64,000 nucleotides of DNA, taken from NCBI RefSeq assembly GCF_024679245.1, contig NC_090172.1, forward strand, positions 9,749,733 through 9,813,732, given 5' to 3'. A program made the position numbers and the translations under genes. The notes under the pieces are model-generated. The model made no database searches and was not told where the DNA came from. It saw only the letters and a list, made by a program, of their open reading frames with translations. The stretch is from Pseudorasbora parva (lineage: Eukaryota; Chordata; Actinopteri; Cypriniformes; Gobionidae). This document shows positions 23,201-36,686 of this stretch, one piece after another; the stretch's first letter is position 1; every line of letters begins with the position of its first letter.

Positions 23201-26200
23201 ACCACATAAATGCACATAAATGTGTAATTTACAGCTAGAACATGATTCGTGATTATTCTGCTAAACAAACTGCCTCATATCTTGAGATGATATTACCTCA
23301 TGGTATTTTAATGGTTGTATTATGGATCTAACTAATTCAGCCAGCATGCAAAGGGCATAATGTTGGTTTGAGTTCACATTTCTCTTATGTGAATGGGAAT
23401 AAATGTCTTTAATAACCATATAAGCATTTTTTCTCTAAATGATGAGAGGAATTCTTTATGGTTAAACTTTTCACATGAGGAATCAAGGTTTTTAATTACC
23501 AAATATGACAAAAGTTGTGGTGGGAGCTAAATGGCTAAAGGACAAGCCAAGCGTTGTTATTAAAAAAACAAGATGAGGATATTCTCATTTAGTTTAATTA
23601 CTGTATCGCTGGGGACTAGCAATGTTTGTTTATAGCCAAAGAATGAAATCATTGTTATGTGTAAATTTTAGGTTCAGTGGTGTTTAAAATGTTTCCTAAT
23701 GTCTCGGTACGATACAAATTGCACAATATGTTGTCAGTCAAGACATTGATGCAACAGCGCAAAACTTGAATGAATCATTTATTTCTGTAGTAGCTCCAAT
23801 TGTGTTTATGGGTAGTTGATACATAACAACACTGAGATGTAGTTTTTCAGGATTTTAGGGTAGAATAAATAGGGGAAAGAGTATTTTAGGTGCTGTTTCT
23901 GGTAGGGCTACACAAAATGTCTTTCACATTTTTCACCCATAAGGATAGTAAAACCTGAGATTACCTACATTGTGTGAACCAGCCAGTGGTCCCCACTTTT
24001 CAAAAGGCTTATAAATCATGCAGGATGAGTTTTTTTGAGAAAGTAAAAATGCAGAATGTTTCCTGTGATGGGTGGGTTTAGGGGCAGTGTAGGGGATAGA
24101 AAATATGGTTTGTACGGTATAAAAACTATATGGAGAGTCCCCACAAAGATAGTGAACCAGACGTGTGTGTTTGTGTAGGCAATGTGAAACTGTAATTCAG
24201 TATAAATGCAGTATTATTAGGTTTACTATGTAGGAGAGATTACATTCAGTCAGACTGCTCCATTAGTATTATTACTTACCTCAAAACTGACAGAGCCATT
24301 GTGGTCGGTGTCGAATGCATCAAACAGAAAATGTGCATACGTTGATGCATCTGAAAAAATAAAATAAAACAGGAATCTGCTTAGCTTCAGACACAGTCAT
24401 GTCATTAACTCATTGCACAGCTTATTCTGTTCAACAACCAAGGGGATGCATAAGCTCGCACAAGCAATGATCCATTATACTATAAATAATACAAATAGTG
24501 TGTGCAAAGGAAAGGACTGGAAATGAGTAGGGTCACGTGAGAGAGATTTGTCACAAACCCTGACAAATGATGTAGAGAAGCTTAAAACCATAATTATAAA
24601 ACTATTCCTTTGGCTGCACAGTGGCACAAATCATGTGACTCAAAGAAGAGAATCACTACAACAGCCGTTTCCTCGGAGATACTTCCATTCAGATCAGTGT
24701 TGTGTGTGGTGGACTCCTGAAATGAGGGCTTTTTAGCCCTATAAATTCACGTTTGATTTATATTTAATGTTATACAGTTTTTAGGCTGAAGACATACAGT
24801 CCCTGACAAAAGTCTTGTCGCTTGTGTACAAATTGACCTGAAGTGCCGCTGAAATATATTTCTAATCAAGAGAATTAGAATTTTCAGTTCATTTTAGCTC
24901 ATTTTAATCCCACCAGCTTTTGTGATAATGTTTCAGTGAAAAACTAAACTTTCAAAAAGTATTCTAATTTTCACAGCTTGGTAAAGCCCATTGAGTCAAT
25001 TTTTGCAAAGACATAAGTGTTGTCACCTTGTCATATGAGCTTCACCTGTGACTAATAATGGATCAATTAGGTCTCAAGTGTGTATAAAAAGAACCCCAGT
25101 ACACTAGACCTTCACATCAACTGCAACTAGACCTCTGCAAACATGCCTAAGATTCACCCTGAGACTAAAGTTTGATTATCAAGAGGCTGAAGACCAGATC
25201 CACTGCTGATGTGGCAGACACCTTCAATGTGTCTCAGCGTCAAGTACAGAGGATAAAAAAAAGATTCGAAGAGACTGGAGACGTTTTTGACAAGCCCAGG
25301 TCAGGCAGACCCCGCAAGACAACTGCTTAAGAGGAACGTTTGTTGGCTCGAAAATCCAAGGCCAGCCCATTTTCCACTGCAGCAGAGCTCCACGAGACCT
25401 GGTCACCTGAAGTCCCTGTGTCAACCAGAACAGTTTGCCGGATTCTGTCTCGAAATGACCGAGATGGTCGATTCAGTGCCCAGAAGCCAGCACTAAACAA
25501 AAGACAATTGAAAAACCGTGTGGCATTTGCCAAGGCCCACAGCCTGCTAAAAGGATGGACGCTGGAAAAGTGGCAGAAGGTGGATTTTTCAGATGAATCT
25601 TCTGTTGAATTACAACACAGTCGCCGCAAATATTGCAGGAGACCTACTGGAGCCCGAATGGATCCGAGATTCACCCAGAAAACAGTGAAGTTTGGTGGCG
25701 GAAAAATCATGGTCTGGGGTTACATCCAGTATGGGGGTGTGCGAGAGATCTGCAGGGTGGAAGGCAACATCAATAGTCTAAAATACCAAGAAATCTTAGC
25801 TACCTCTTATATTCCCAACCACAAAAGAGGCCAAATTCTGCAGCAGGACGGTGCTCCATCGCATACTTCCATCTCCACATCAAAGTTCCTCAAGGCGAAG
25901 AAGATCAAGATGCTCCAGGATTGGCCAGCCCAGTCACCAGACATGAACATCATTGAGCATATGTGGGGTAGGATGAAAGAGGACGCATGGAAGACGAAAC
26001 CAAAGAATATTGATGAACTCTGGGAGGCATGCAAGACTGCTTTCTTAGCTATTCCTGATGACTTCATCAATAAATTGTATGAATCCTTGCCAAACCGCAT
26101 GGATGCAGTCCTTCAAGCTCATGGAAGTCATACAAGATATTAAATTTGAATCTCACAGCACCACAACTTAATTTGCTGACATATTTTTGTATTTGTAGTA

Positions 26201-26813
26201 AATTTGTTCAATTTCTGTATAGGCGACAAAACTTTTGTCTTGCCAAAATTTGACCTTTCTGTCTTGATTAAATGATAAATATTTTTTCTGTGAAAATTAT
26301 TTATTTCAGTGCATTAAACATCATTTGAGAGGGTTTTAGCTTTTCATATGAGCTATTTCTAACACCAATGAATGAATTAAAAGTCAGGTTAATATCAGGT
26401 ATTTCTAGAAAATAGATAAGCGACAAGACTTTTTTCAGGGACTGTAAGGAACATCTTTTACCTTACACTTTCAATAACAAATCAATATATTATGTGAGGA
26501 ATAATCCACAGCCAACTACGCATTATATTATTTTAATGAACAACATGGAGGCAAAGAACCTCCCAACATGAAGCAGAGTGGATTTGAATAGTTTAATGCA
26601 CAGCTGGCCGTGGGTTATCCCACTTATATCATGACAATTTGCCAACAGTAACACATTAAAAGCTGTTTTTGAAGTTTGCAGCACAATATTTGACTAGATG
26701 GGTTACATCTGGTTAGATAGCATTCTGCCCGCTTTGAATCAGACAGCAATAAAGGAGTGCAGTAAAATTACATTTATTGGAACGAATGAATTATAACATT
26801 TAGTTGAATTAAT

Positions 26814-26893
<80 letters not shown>

Positions 26894-29800
26894 TGTGTGT
26901 GTGAATAACCTGTGTCTGTGCCACATCTTTCTACAAATAGTAAAGCTGCGAGGTTCAAAAACAGCAATGTTACCGCTCTGCTAGATAAAATAATATAGCG
27001 ATTCAGTAGAGAAGATATTTTATCAATAATAGTCACTGGGCAGCGCTGAGAAGTTTAAAAGATCTCCGATCTTTGAGTGCAAGCGATGTGTGTTTGTGTA
27101 CTTCAGTGAAAGCAGGGCATTAATATAGAACTGTGATTCAACTGACTGGAACTACGTGTGCATTAAACAGATTTATACCGTTGTCTGTCTGATTACTCAA
27201 TTATGACTGGCTGGTGTGCATTAAAATTGAATGCACAACTACTTCCAAGAGTTTAATTAAATGTGTTACTTGCCATTTCATTGTAATTATTTATGAAATT
27301 TACAATCCTGAAAGGTATAGCTCATCCAAAAATAAAAAAATAGCCCATGATTTACTCATCCTCATCCTAGGTGTATATGACGAATAAAAGTGGAGTTATA
27401 TTAAAAAATTCCTAGATAATTCAATCTTTATATTGGCAGGGATTGTGGCTCTGTTTTTAAAGTCCATAAAAATGCATCTCTCCATCAAATAATGTGCTCC
27501 CCACGGCTTCAGGAGGTTAATAAATGCCTTCTAACTTATGCGTTTGTGTAAGAAAAATATCCATATTTAAAACTTTATAAAGTAAAGTTTCGGCCAAACA
27601 CATTCTGTATTCAGTTTATGGAAAACATGTTGAAAGTGCCTCTGCAGTTCAAAGGCTTACGTGACCAGTTACGCTCGTCATCTTGAATGCCGAGAAGGCA
27701 CTTTCAACACTTTTCTACGGAATGCGATCGGCTGGAACTTTCTTACACAAAGGCATTGATTTGCTTCAGAAGGCCTTTATTAACCCCACCAGAGCCGTGT
27801 GGAGCACGTTATTTGACGGACAGATGCATTTTCAAAAACAGAGCAACATTCCCTGCCATTATAAAGCCTGGATTAGTCAGGACTTTTTAAATATTACTCA
27901 ACTTTTATTCATCAGAAAGAAGAATGTCATATACAGGATGACTACAGGGTGAGTAAATCATTGGCTAATTTTCATTTTTGGGTGAACTATCCCTTTAAAG
28001 GGGATGTCTAGGGCTTTTTCATGCATTCTGACTTATTTACACTGTTAAAGAATTGGATTCTCATGCTTAACATAGCCAACGTAAAAAAAAAAACGAGTTG
28101 GACGTATGATGGGAGTGTTTCTGTGCCATATACACTCCTTTAGGCTTTGTATAAGTTTCTGAAAGTTTTTTCTGAGCATGTCCCTATATGACATCATAAA
28201 GGGTGGAATTCCTTATACTGGCACTTGTCCCGAATGAGTGTATGCAGACATCAACCAGAGCGAGAGCAAGAGCACACCCACCAACGAGCTTCATTTGGGT
28301 TTCTGAAGTCATCGGTAGCACTGCAAAGGACTTGCTCGTGAAAGAAGTGTGTTTTTGGTTGTGAGGGAAAGATAACCTTGTTTAGCTTTTCAAAGAACCC
28401 AGCATTAAAGGACATCTCCGGCGAATTTTTAAGTTTATCTTGATCGTTATATCTTTGTGAGTACAGAAAAAAAAACCCGAACCGGATTGGTGCTTGCAAC
28501 ACGGAGTTATTACAGTTAATGCCTCAGCTAAAACGGCAGCTTTGGGGGCATAAACGTAAAGGGTGTCTCAGTACCTCTTAACAGACACAAAATGCAATTA
28601 AAATGTCTGACCAACATGAACAGGTCCCTCACATGACAACGAGAAGCGTTTAGCCACTTAGCCATTGTTTAAATTCACCTAACAGTGTTTTAGACGGCTA
28701 GCTGTGTCTCGCGCTGAAGTCCCGTGGGAACTCAGCAGCAGCCGGAAAAAAAGCAGTCCAGTTGGGAAGAGCGTTGTGTGTATGAAGAGGCTCTGCTCAT
28801 CGGCTTGTCAGTTCTCAGTATTGAATGTGTCCGAGAGATTCGGTTTAGCCTAGCTTACATAGCCTAGACTCTTTGTAGTGCACATTCAAATTCTAAAACT
28901 GTCACACAACTTTACAACTAGTAGACATACTGTAGCCTGCTTGAAGTATTTTCTTCTTCTCAAAACTAAACAGTTTAACAAGAAGTGCTCTCAAGTCTTG
29001 TTTGTATGGCGGGCTTACCTACTCTCTCGTGGGTATTTTCGCAATGATTGCCTGGAAAGAATCTGACTCAACTGCCGACAACAGCAGTATGTCCTCAACT
29101 ACAGTCTTGTTCAAAATAATAGCAGTACAATGTGACTAACCAGAATAATCAAGGTTTTCAGTATATTTTTTATTGCTACGTGGCAAACAAGTTACCAGTA
29201 GGTTCAGTAGATTGTCAGAAAACAAACAAGACCCAGCATTCATGATATGCACGCTCTTAAGGCTGTGCAATTGGGCAATTAGTTGAAAGGGGTGTGTTCA
29301 AAAAAATAGCAGTGTCTACCTTTGACTGTACAAACTCAAAACTATTTTGTACAAACATTTTTTTTTTCTGGGATTTAGCAATCCTGTGAATCACTAAACT
29401 AATATTTAGTTGTATGACCACAGTTTTTTAAAACTGCTTGACATCTGTGTGGCATGGAGTCAACCAACTTGTGGCACCTCTCAGCTGTTATTCCACTCCA
29501 TGATTCTTTAACAACATTCCACAATTCATTCACATTTCTTGGTTTTGCTTCAGAAACAGCATTTTTGATATCACCCCACAAGTTCTCACTTGGATTAAGG
29601 TCTGGAGATTGGGCTGGCCACTCCATAACATTAATTTTGTTGGTTTGGAACCAAGACTTTGCCCGTTTACTAGTGTGTTTTGGATCATTGTCTTGTTGAA
29701 ACAACCGTTTCAAGGGCATGTCCTCTTCAGCATAGGGCAACATGACCTCTTCAAGTATTTTAACATATGCAAACTGATCCATGATCCCTGGTATGCGATA

Positions 29801-32800
29801 AATAGGCCCAACACCATAGTAGGAGAAACATGCCCATATCATGATGCTTGCACCTCCATGCTTCACTGTCTTCACGGTGTACTGTGGCTTGAATTCAGAG
29901 TTTGGGGGTCGTCTCACAAACTGCCTGTGGCCCTTGGACCCAAAAAGAACAATTTTACTCTCATCAGTCCACAAAATGTTCCTCCATTTCTCTTTAGGCC
30001 AGTTGATGTGTTCTTTGGCAAATTGTAACCTCTTCTGCACATGCCTTTTTTTTAACAGAGGGACTTTGCGGGGGATTCTTGAAAATAGATTAGCTTCACA
30101 CAGACGTCTTCTAACTGTCACAGTACTTACAGGTAACTCCAGACTGTCTTTGATCATCCTGGAGGTGATCATTAGCTGAGCCTTTGCCATTCTGGTTATT
30201 CTTCTATCCATTTTGATGGTTGTCTTCCGTTTTCTTCCACGTCTCTCTGGTTTTGCTCTCCATTTTAAGGCATTGGAGATCATTTTAGCTGAACAGCCTA
30301 TCATTTTTTGCACCTCTTTATAGGTTTTCCCCTCTCTAATCAACTTTTTAATCAAAGTACACTGTTCTTCTGAACAATGTCTTGAACGACCCATTTTCCT
30401 CAGCTTTCAAATGCATGTTCAACAAGTGTTGGCTTCATCCTTAAATAGGGGCCACCTGATTCACACCTGTTTCTTCACAAAATTGATGACCTCAGTGATT
30501 GAATGCCACACTGCTATTTTTATGAACACACCCCTTTCAACTAATTCAACTAATTGCCCAATTGCACAGCCTTAAGAGCGTGCATATCATGAATGCTGGG
30601 TCTCATTTGTTTTCTGAGAATCTACTGAACCTACTGGTAACTTGTTTGCCACGTAGCAATAAAAAATATACTAAAAACCTTGATTATTCTGGTTAGTCAC
30701 ATTGTACTGCTATTATTTTGAACAAGACTGTATATATCTACATAATATTTTGTTAAATTCTGTCTGGGTGATAAGAGTTTGCGGTGGAGAAAAACCTAGT
30801 TCCCTTTCGGGGAACTCGAGCTGCGTCGAAACGCTGTGAGAACGCCTCTGCGTTAATGCGTCGTGAAGCGCCTGTAGAACCATTCCATCGGAAAAAAGAT
30901 CGATCGTCGGCGTGATGACGTCATCGACCGGAAGCTATAAAACGTCCGTGAAAACAAACAGGAACTAGCTTCTGTGCCTTCAGTAAGCGATCTGTGTGAA
31001 CCTGTCTGTCTATTTGGTGTTTTTGTCTGTCTATTGAAAGAGTTTTTCCACCCTTTGTTAAATATTCCATATATTTTGCAAAAAAGAGAAAATAAAATAG
31101 ATAGAGAAATGGCGAGCGAAAGCAGTAACTTTAAGAGGTGTGTTCATCCCTGCCCACGCTACATCACGAGTGGGGATACACACTCTCTTTGTGTTGCCTG
31201 CTTGGGAGCGCAGCATGCCCAGGCAGCCCTCGAGGGGGCTGCTTGCGAGCACTGTGAGCGTATGCCACTGAGAACGCTGCGCTCCCGCCGGGCACTCTTC
31301 GAGGAGGGTGCCTCGGCTCGTGTTCCCCGCGGCTCTGGTCCCGCTGCTGCCGAGGCAGAGCGGAGGCTGCAGTCGTGGGGTTCACAATTGGATGTTGCGG
31401 AGGGGTTTGAGACGGGCGCTGCCTTATCTCTGCCCTCACCCGCTCCATCCAGCGGTTCTTCTCGGGGCTTGGAAGCACGCATTGCGGTTTCTTCCCCCCC
31501 GAGAGAGCCGCCGGTGCTCCAACTATCCAGCTCCGAGGAGGTGGACGTTGAGAGCATCGCGACTGAAGATTCGCCACTTCAGTCTCCTGCGAGTGATGAG
31601 CTCGTTGAGGTTCTAACGCGAGCCGTGGCCAGATTAAATATTGACTGGCCCGTAGAAAGATCTGAGGCAGGAAAGAGACGTTCTAGTAAATTAGACGAAA
31701 GATTCCTGCCCGCTCGCGCTTCAGAACCTCAGCGGCGGGGCCTGCCATTCTTCCATGATTTGCACACCGAGGTGGCAACATCATGGAGGAGACCGGCATC
31801 ATACCGTGTGTTCAGCCCTCAGACTACGGTCTATAGCAACATCATGGGGCTGAAGCACTACGGTTATGGGGCGATGCCAAAGGTAGAAGAGACGCTTGCG
31901 AGCCATCTCTCGCCTTCCTCGGCATCGTCCCTAAAGGCCCCGACTTTGCCCACCAGACCATTGAAAACAACGTCGGCACTGGTGGGCAAAGCGTACTCGG
32001 CGGCAGGTCAGGCTGCTGCATGCCTTCACACCATGGCAATTATGCAGGCTTATCAGGCTGACCTGCTCAGGGATCTAGATGGACGCGATGAAGTGGGGGG
32101 TGACGTCATAAATGAGCTTAGAACAGCAGCCGATCTAACTCTCCGGGCCACCAAAGAGACGGCCAGATGTGTTGGCCGCTCGATGGCAGCATTGGTGGCT
32201 ACGGAGAGACATTTATGGCTCAACCCCACCGAAATCAAAGAGAGGGAGAAGAGTTTTCTGCTCGACGCGCCGCTGTCTCCTGGTGGCCTCTTCGGTGACG
32301 CAGTACACACTGTCACCGAGAGGTTCCAGGAGTCAAAGAAACAAGCTGCGGCGCTGAAGCAGTTTCTCCCTCTCCGAGTCCAGGTCCCTGGGGCTGCCGC
32401 TGACATCAGGCAGCCCAAGCCGAGTACGAGCTCAGCTCACAGGGCACAACAAAAGCAGAGCGTCGCCGCTCGGGCTCCCCCTCAGCGCGGGGACGAGGGG
32501 CGGCGCTCTCAGACGAGGCCTTCGAGGGGCAGGGCTGATCTGCGGACAGTCCTGATCGCCAAGAAGGCCTCGTCGAAGCGTTCCTGACGCCAGAAGCGTC
32601 AGGACGCTGAGGGTGGTTCCCCCCGTAGGGAAACGGTGTCTACCCCTGCCTACGGTACCCGTTTCCCTGCGGCACCCTCGGGGGGCCGCGCTGCCAACCC
32701 CGCCGCAATGCCGGGGCGCTGTCGGTCTCCGCGGGCCACCCGAGGGTGGTCCGCACCCCCTTCGGGGGGTCCCCGAGCAGTCAAGTCAGTCGTTCCCTGC

Positions 32801-35800
32801 CGGTCCGCCGCTTCAGGGCACTGCATTTGTTGCTCGAAGAACACCAGAGGCCAGCCTCGAGAGGCTGGTTCCCTTAGTAGATTTTCTAGACGAATGGAAA
32901 CGTCTATCAAATATATCTCATTGGGTCCTGCAGATAGTAGAAAAGGGGTATGCCATTCAATTCAGAAGTCGGCCACCTCCTTTCTGCGGTGTCCTACCTA
33001 CAGTGGTGGGCCCGGAGCAGGCTCTGGTAATGGCACAGGAAGTAGAGACACTCCTGCAAAAAGGGGCTATAGAGAGGGTTTCCCCTCCCAGCAGGGAGTC
33101 TGGCTTTTACAGCCGTTACTTCATCGTGCCGAAGAAGGATGGGGGCTTACGCCCGATATTAGATCTGCGGCTATTGAATCGCTCGGTGGCCAAGCTCAAA
33201 TTCAAGATGCTTACACTCAGACAGATTGTAGCGCAGGTCAGATCGGAGGATTGGTTTGTCACCATAGACCTCAAAGATGCGTATTTTCATGTCTCCATCC
33301 TTCCACATCACAGGAAGTTCCTGAGGTTTGCCTTCGGGGGAGAGGCATACCAATATCGTGTACTTCCCTTCGGTCTAGCACTGTCACCCCGCACGTTCAC
33401 CAAGTGTGTGGATGCAGCTCTGGCGCCGCTGCGTCTTCAGGGCATCCGCATACTGAACTACATCGACGACTGGCTGATTCTAGCGAATACAGAGCAGATG
33501 GCGGTTCAGCATCGAGATGCTGTTCTCGCCCATATGTCGAAGCTGGGGTTGAGGCTGAACGCCAAGAAGAGTGTGCTTTCTCCGGCTCAGAGAACCACTT
33601 TTCTAGGTGTGAACTGGGACTCGATAATTATGCGGGCGCAATTATCGCCAACACGCATAGCGTCGATCCTGGCAGCCGCCAAAGAACAGAAGCTAGGCCG
33701 AGCCGTCACTGTGAAACAGTTCCAGAAACTGTTAGGTCTCATGGCAGCAGCGTCCAACGTGATACCTCTTGGCCTACTGTACATGAGGCCACTGCAGTGG
33801 TGGCTCAAAACACAAGGGTTCTCCCCGAGGGGAAATCCGCTCCGCACGATCAAAGTCACGCGGCGATGCCTACGTGCTCTGGTCATGTGGAAAAACCCGG
33901 GGTTTTTATCTCAGGGTCCCGTGTTGGGGGCTCATGTTCGTCGCGTAACGCTAACGACAGACGCCTCCCTCACGGGCTGGGGGGCGACCATGAGTGGTCG
34001 CTCATCCCAGGGTCTATGGCAGGAACATCAGCGGCACTGGCACATAAATCGGCTAGAGATGCTCGCAGTGTTTCTTGCATTGAAACAGTTCCTGCCCGAC
34101 CTCAGGGGCCACCACGTACTAGTCAGAACAGACAACACGTCCGTGGTGGCCTATATAAATCACCAGGGGGGTCTGAGGTCTCGTCCGTTGGACAAATTGG
34201 CACATCGGATCCTCCTGTGGGCCCAAGGGAAATTGCTGTCAATCAAGGCAGTATATATCCCGGGGGCCCTAAACCAGGAAGCAGACAACCTGTCGAGACA
34301 GGGGCCGAGGCCCGGGGAGTGGAGACTCCACCCAGAGGTGGTGGAGCTCCTATGGAAGGTTTATGGGAAAGCAGAGATAGACCTGTTCGCTTCGGCGGAG
34401 AACTCTCACTGCCCGCGGTGGTTTTCTCTGACCCATCCGGCTCCGCTGGGGCTGGATGCCATGGTACAGGAGTGGCCGAGGCTGCCTCTGTACGCCTTCC
34501 CCCCGATTGTTCTGCTTCCAGGAGTTCTGGAGAGGGTACGCCGGGACGGGGCCCAGGTACTCCTAGTGGCCCCGAACTGGCCGACCCGAGTATGGTTTTC
34601 GGACCTGATATCTCTCCTGGAAGGCTCTCCGATGGAGATTCCGACCAGGAGGGATCTACTCTCTCAGGCGGGCGGGAGATTCCTGCACCCACGCCCGGAG
34701 ATGTGGAAACTGTGGGCCTGGCCTCTGAGGGGGCTAGGCTCATAGAGGAGGGTCTCTCGGCCGAGGTCGTAGAGACCATCCTTCACTCCAGAGCTCCGTC
34801 CACGAGGAAGCTGTACGCTTTGAAATGGAGACTTTTCTCAGCTTGGTGCAGAGAACGCCAGTGGGATCCAGTTAACTGCCCGGTTGGTACAGTGCTGGAG
34901 TTCCTGCAGGAAAGGTTCTCTGCAGGGTTGACCCCCTCCACACTTAAGGTGTACGTGGCGGCCTTGGGCGCTGTCCACGTCCCTTGCAGTGGAGTGTCTT
35001 TGGGAAGACACCCTCTAATTACACGCTTCCTTCGTGGCACATTAAGGTTGAGGCCAGTTATGCACTCGAGGGTCCCGGCATGGGACTTGGCCATTGTTTT
35101 GAGGGGCTTGTCCGGACCTCCGTTCGAACCTCTGGAGGAGGTTTCGGATAAGTTCCTCACCCTGAAAACTATCTTCCTTTTGGCCATTTCATCTCTTAAA
35201 AGGATAGGAGATATTCAGTCCCTGTCAGTAGGGCCCTCATGTCTAGAGTTCGCGCCTGGGATGGTGAAAGCATTTCTGCATCCCAGGCCGGGTTATGTCC
35301 CCAAGGTTCCTACGAGCCCACGGGGCCCCGTCACTCTACAAGCCTTCTGTCCTCCTCCATTCTTGACGTCAGACCAGGAAAGATTAAATCTGCTGTGTCC
35401 GGTGAGGGCACTGGATACTTATGTCCACAGAGCTGCCCTGTGGAGAAAAACTGAACAATTGTTTGTTTGCTTCGGACCCCTAAGAAGGGGGCTCCTGTAT
35501 CCAAGCAGAGGATGAGCAAGTGGGTGGCCGAGGCCATTTCACTTGCTTATGAAGCTACCGGGCAGCCATCTCCTTTGGCTGTCCGGGCACATTCTACCAG
35601 GGGTATGGCTGCTTCTAAAGCACTTTTGTCGGGGGCCTCCCTCCATGATATATGTAACGCGGCCGGATGGTCGTCTCCTTCTACCTTCGTCAGGTTCTAC
35701 GAGCTAGACCTGGCATCTACAGTAGGGGCACAGGTTCTCTCGTAACCGTGTGCGCTTCGGTTTCACACATACGAGACACTTGGTCCTATGGCGATGTGGG

Positions 35801-36592
35801 TATAAGCGTTCTCACAGCGTTTCGACGCAGCTCGAGTTCCCCGAAAGGGAACGTCTCAGGTTACGTATGTAACCCTAGTTCCCTGAGGGAACGAGACGCT
35901 GCGTCGCTCTGCCATACTCCCGGCGTGTCCGTGATCACTTACTTCAGGCTTTATCAGAAGTTAGTTCCTGTTTGTTTTCACGGACGTTTTATAGCTTCCG
36001 GTCGATGACGTCATCACGCCGACGATCGATCTTTTTTCCGATGGAATGGTTCTACAGGCGCTTCACGACGCATTAACGCAGAGGCGTTCTCACAGCGTTT
36101 CGACGCAGCGTCTCGTTCCCTCAGGGAACTAGGGTTACATACGTAACCTGAGACGTTTTGGTTGCTTTAATGTCGTGGCTCTGTCTCCTCCTTTGGTAGC
36201 GGAGCCCATATATCTTTTGTGTTCACCGACGTGGAGAGACTGTTCCTGGGCATAAGTTGTACGTTACATAAACATTCTTACCTTTCACCTCAACGAGGGA
36301 AAAGTAGTGCTTAAACTTCCAGTTTGCGAAAGCTACCTTTGAAGTCATAGGACATGATATCGCTCTGACTCCTGATCACTGGTCGCATGCGCGTGCGTGC
36401 GTGCGTCTACCTAAGTTAATCATGAATGATCATCAGTTGTGGTTTTGTCCCACCCACCTATCATAATCGGTCCCAGCAATAAAAGATCCTGGTCATGAGT
36501 CTGAACTCCAGGTGGTAAGTAAAACTGCATCAAATTTCAGTTTTCTTGGCAATCGGCAGGTGAATCAAAAGTTATCCAGGGATAATGCGATG

Positions 36593-36686
<94 letters not shown>

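Larger units (their letters stand above)
30795..36154 (+). mobile_element. DIRS1-like tyrosine-recombinase retrotransposon, nearly complete
   Basis: It encodes gag, RT/RNase H and a tyrosine recombinase but no integrase or protease. It ends in inverted, not direct, repeats (30797-30967 and 35962-36154). Next to the right repeat is an internal complementary region (35806-35906) matching both outer ends. This is the defining architecture of DIRS elements, which integrate as circles by recombination without target duplication. The one clear defect is a frameshift in the recombinase. GC content is higher than in the surrounding intron. Confidence 0.93.

Noticed and set aside
29609..30028. 139-codon frame antisense to the Tc1 transposase
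   Set aside because: It mirrors the intact transposase on the other strand, and the same antisense frame appears in copy 1.
32636..34690. Overlapping long frame in the RT gene as a separate protein
   Set aside because: In this stretch the RT/RNase H frame carries all known motifs. The other frame is only low-complexity Gly/Ser/Pro/Arg-rich text until the recombinase starts, so it is kept as a finding and not as a gene.
31109..36154. Endogenous retrovirus
   Set aside because: There are no direct LTRs, protease, integrase or envelope; inverted ends and a tyrosine recombinase identify a DIRS retrotransposon.
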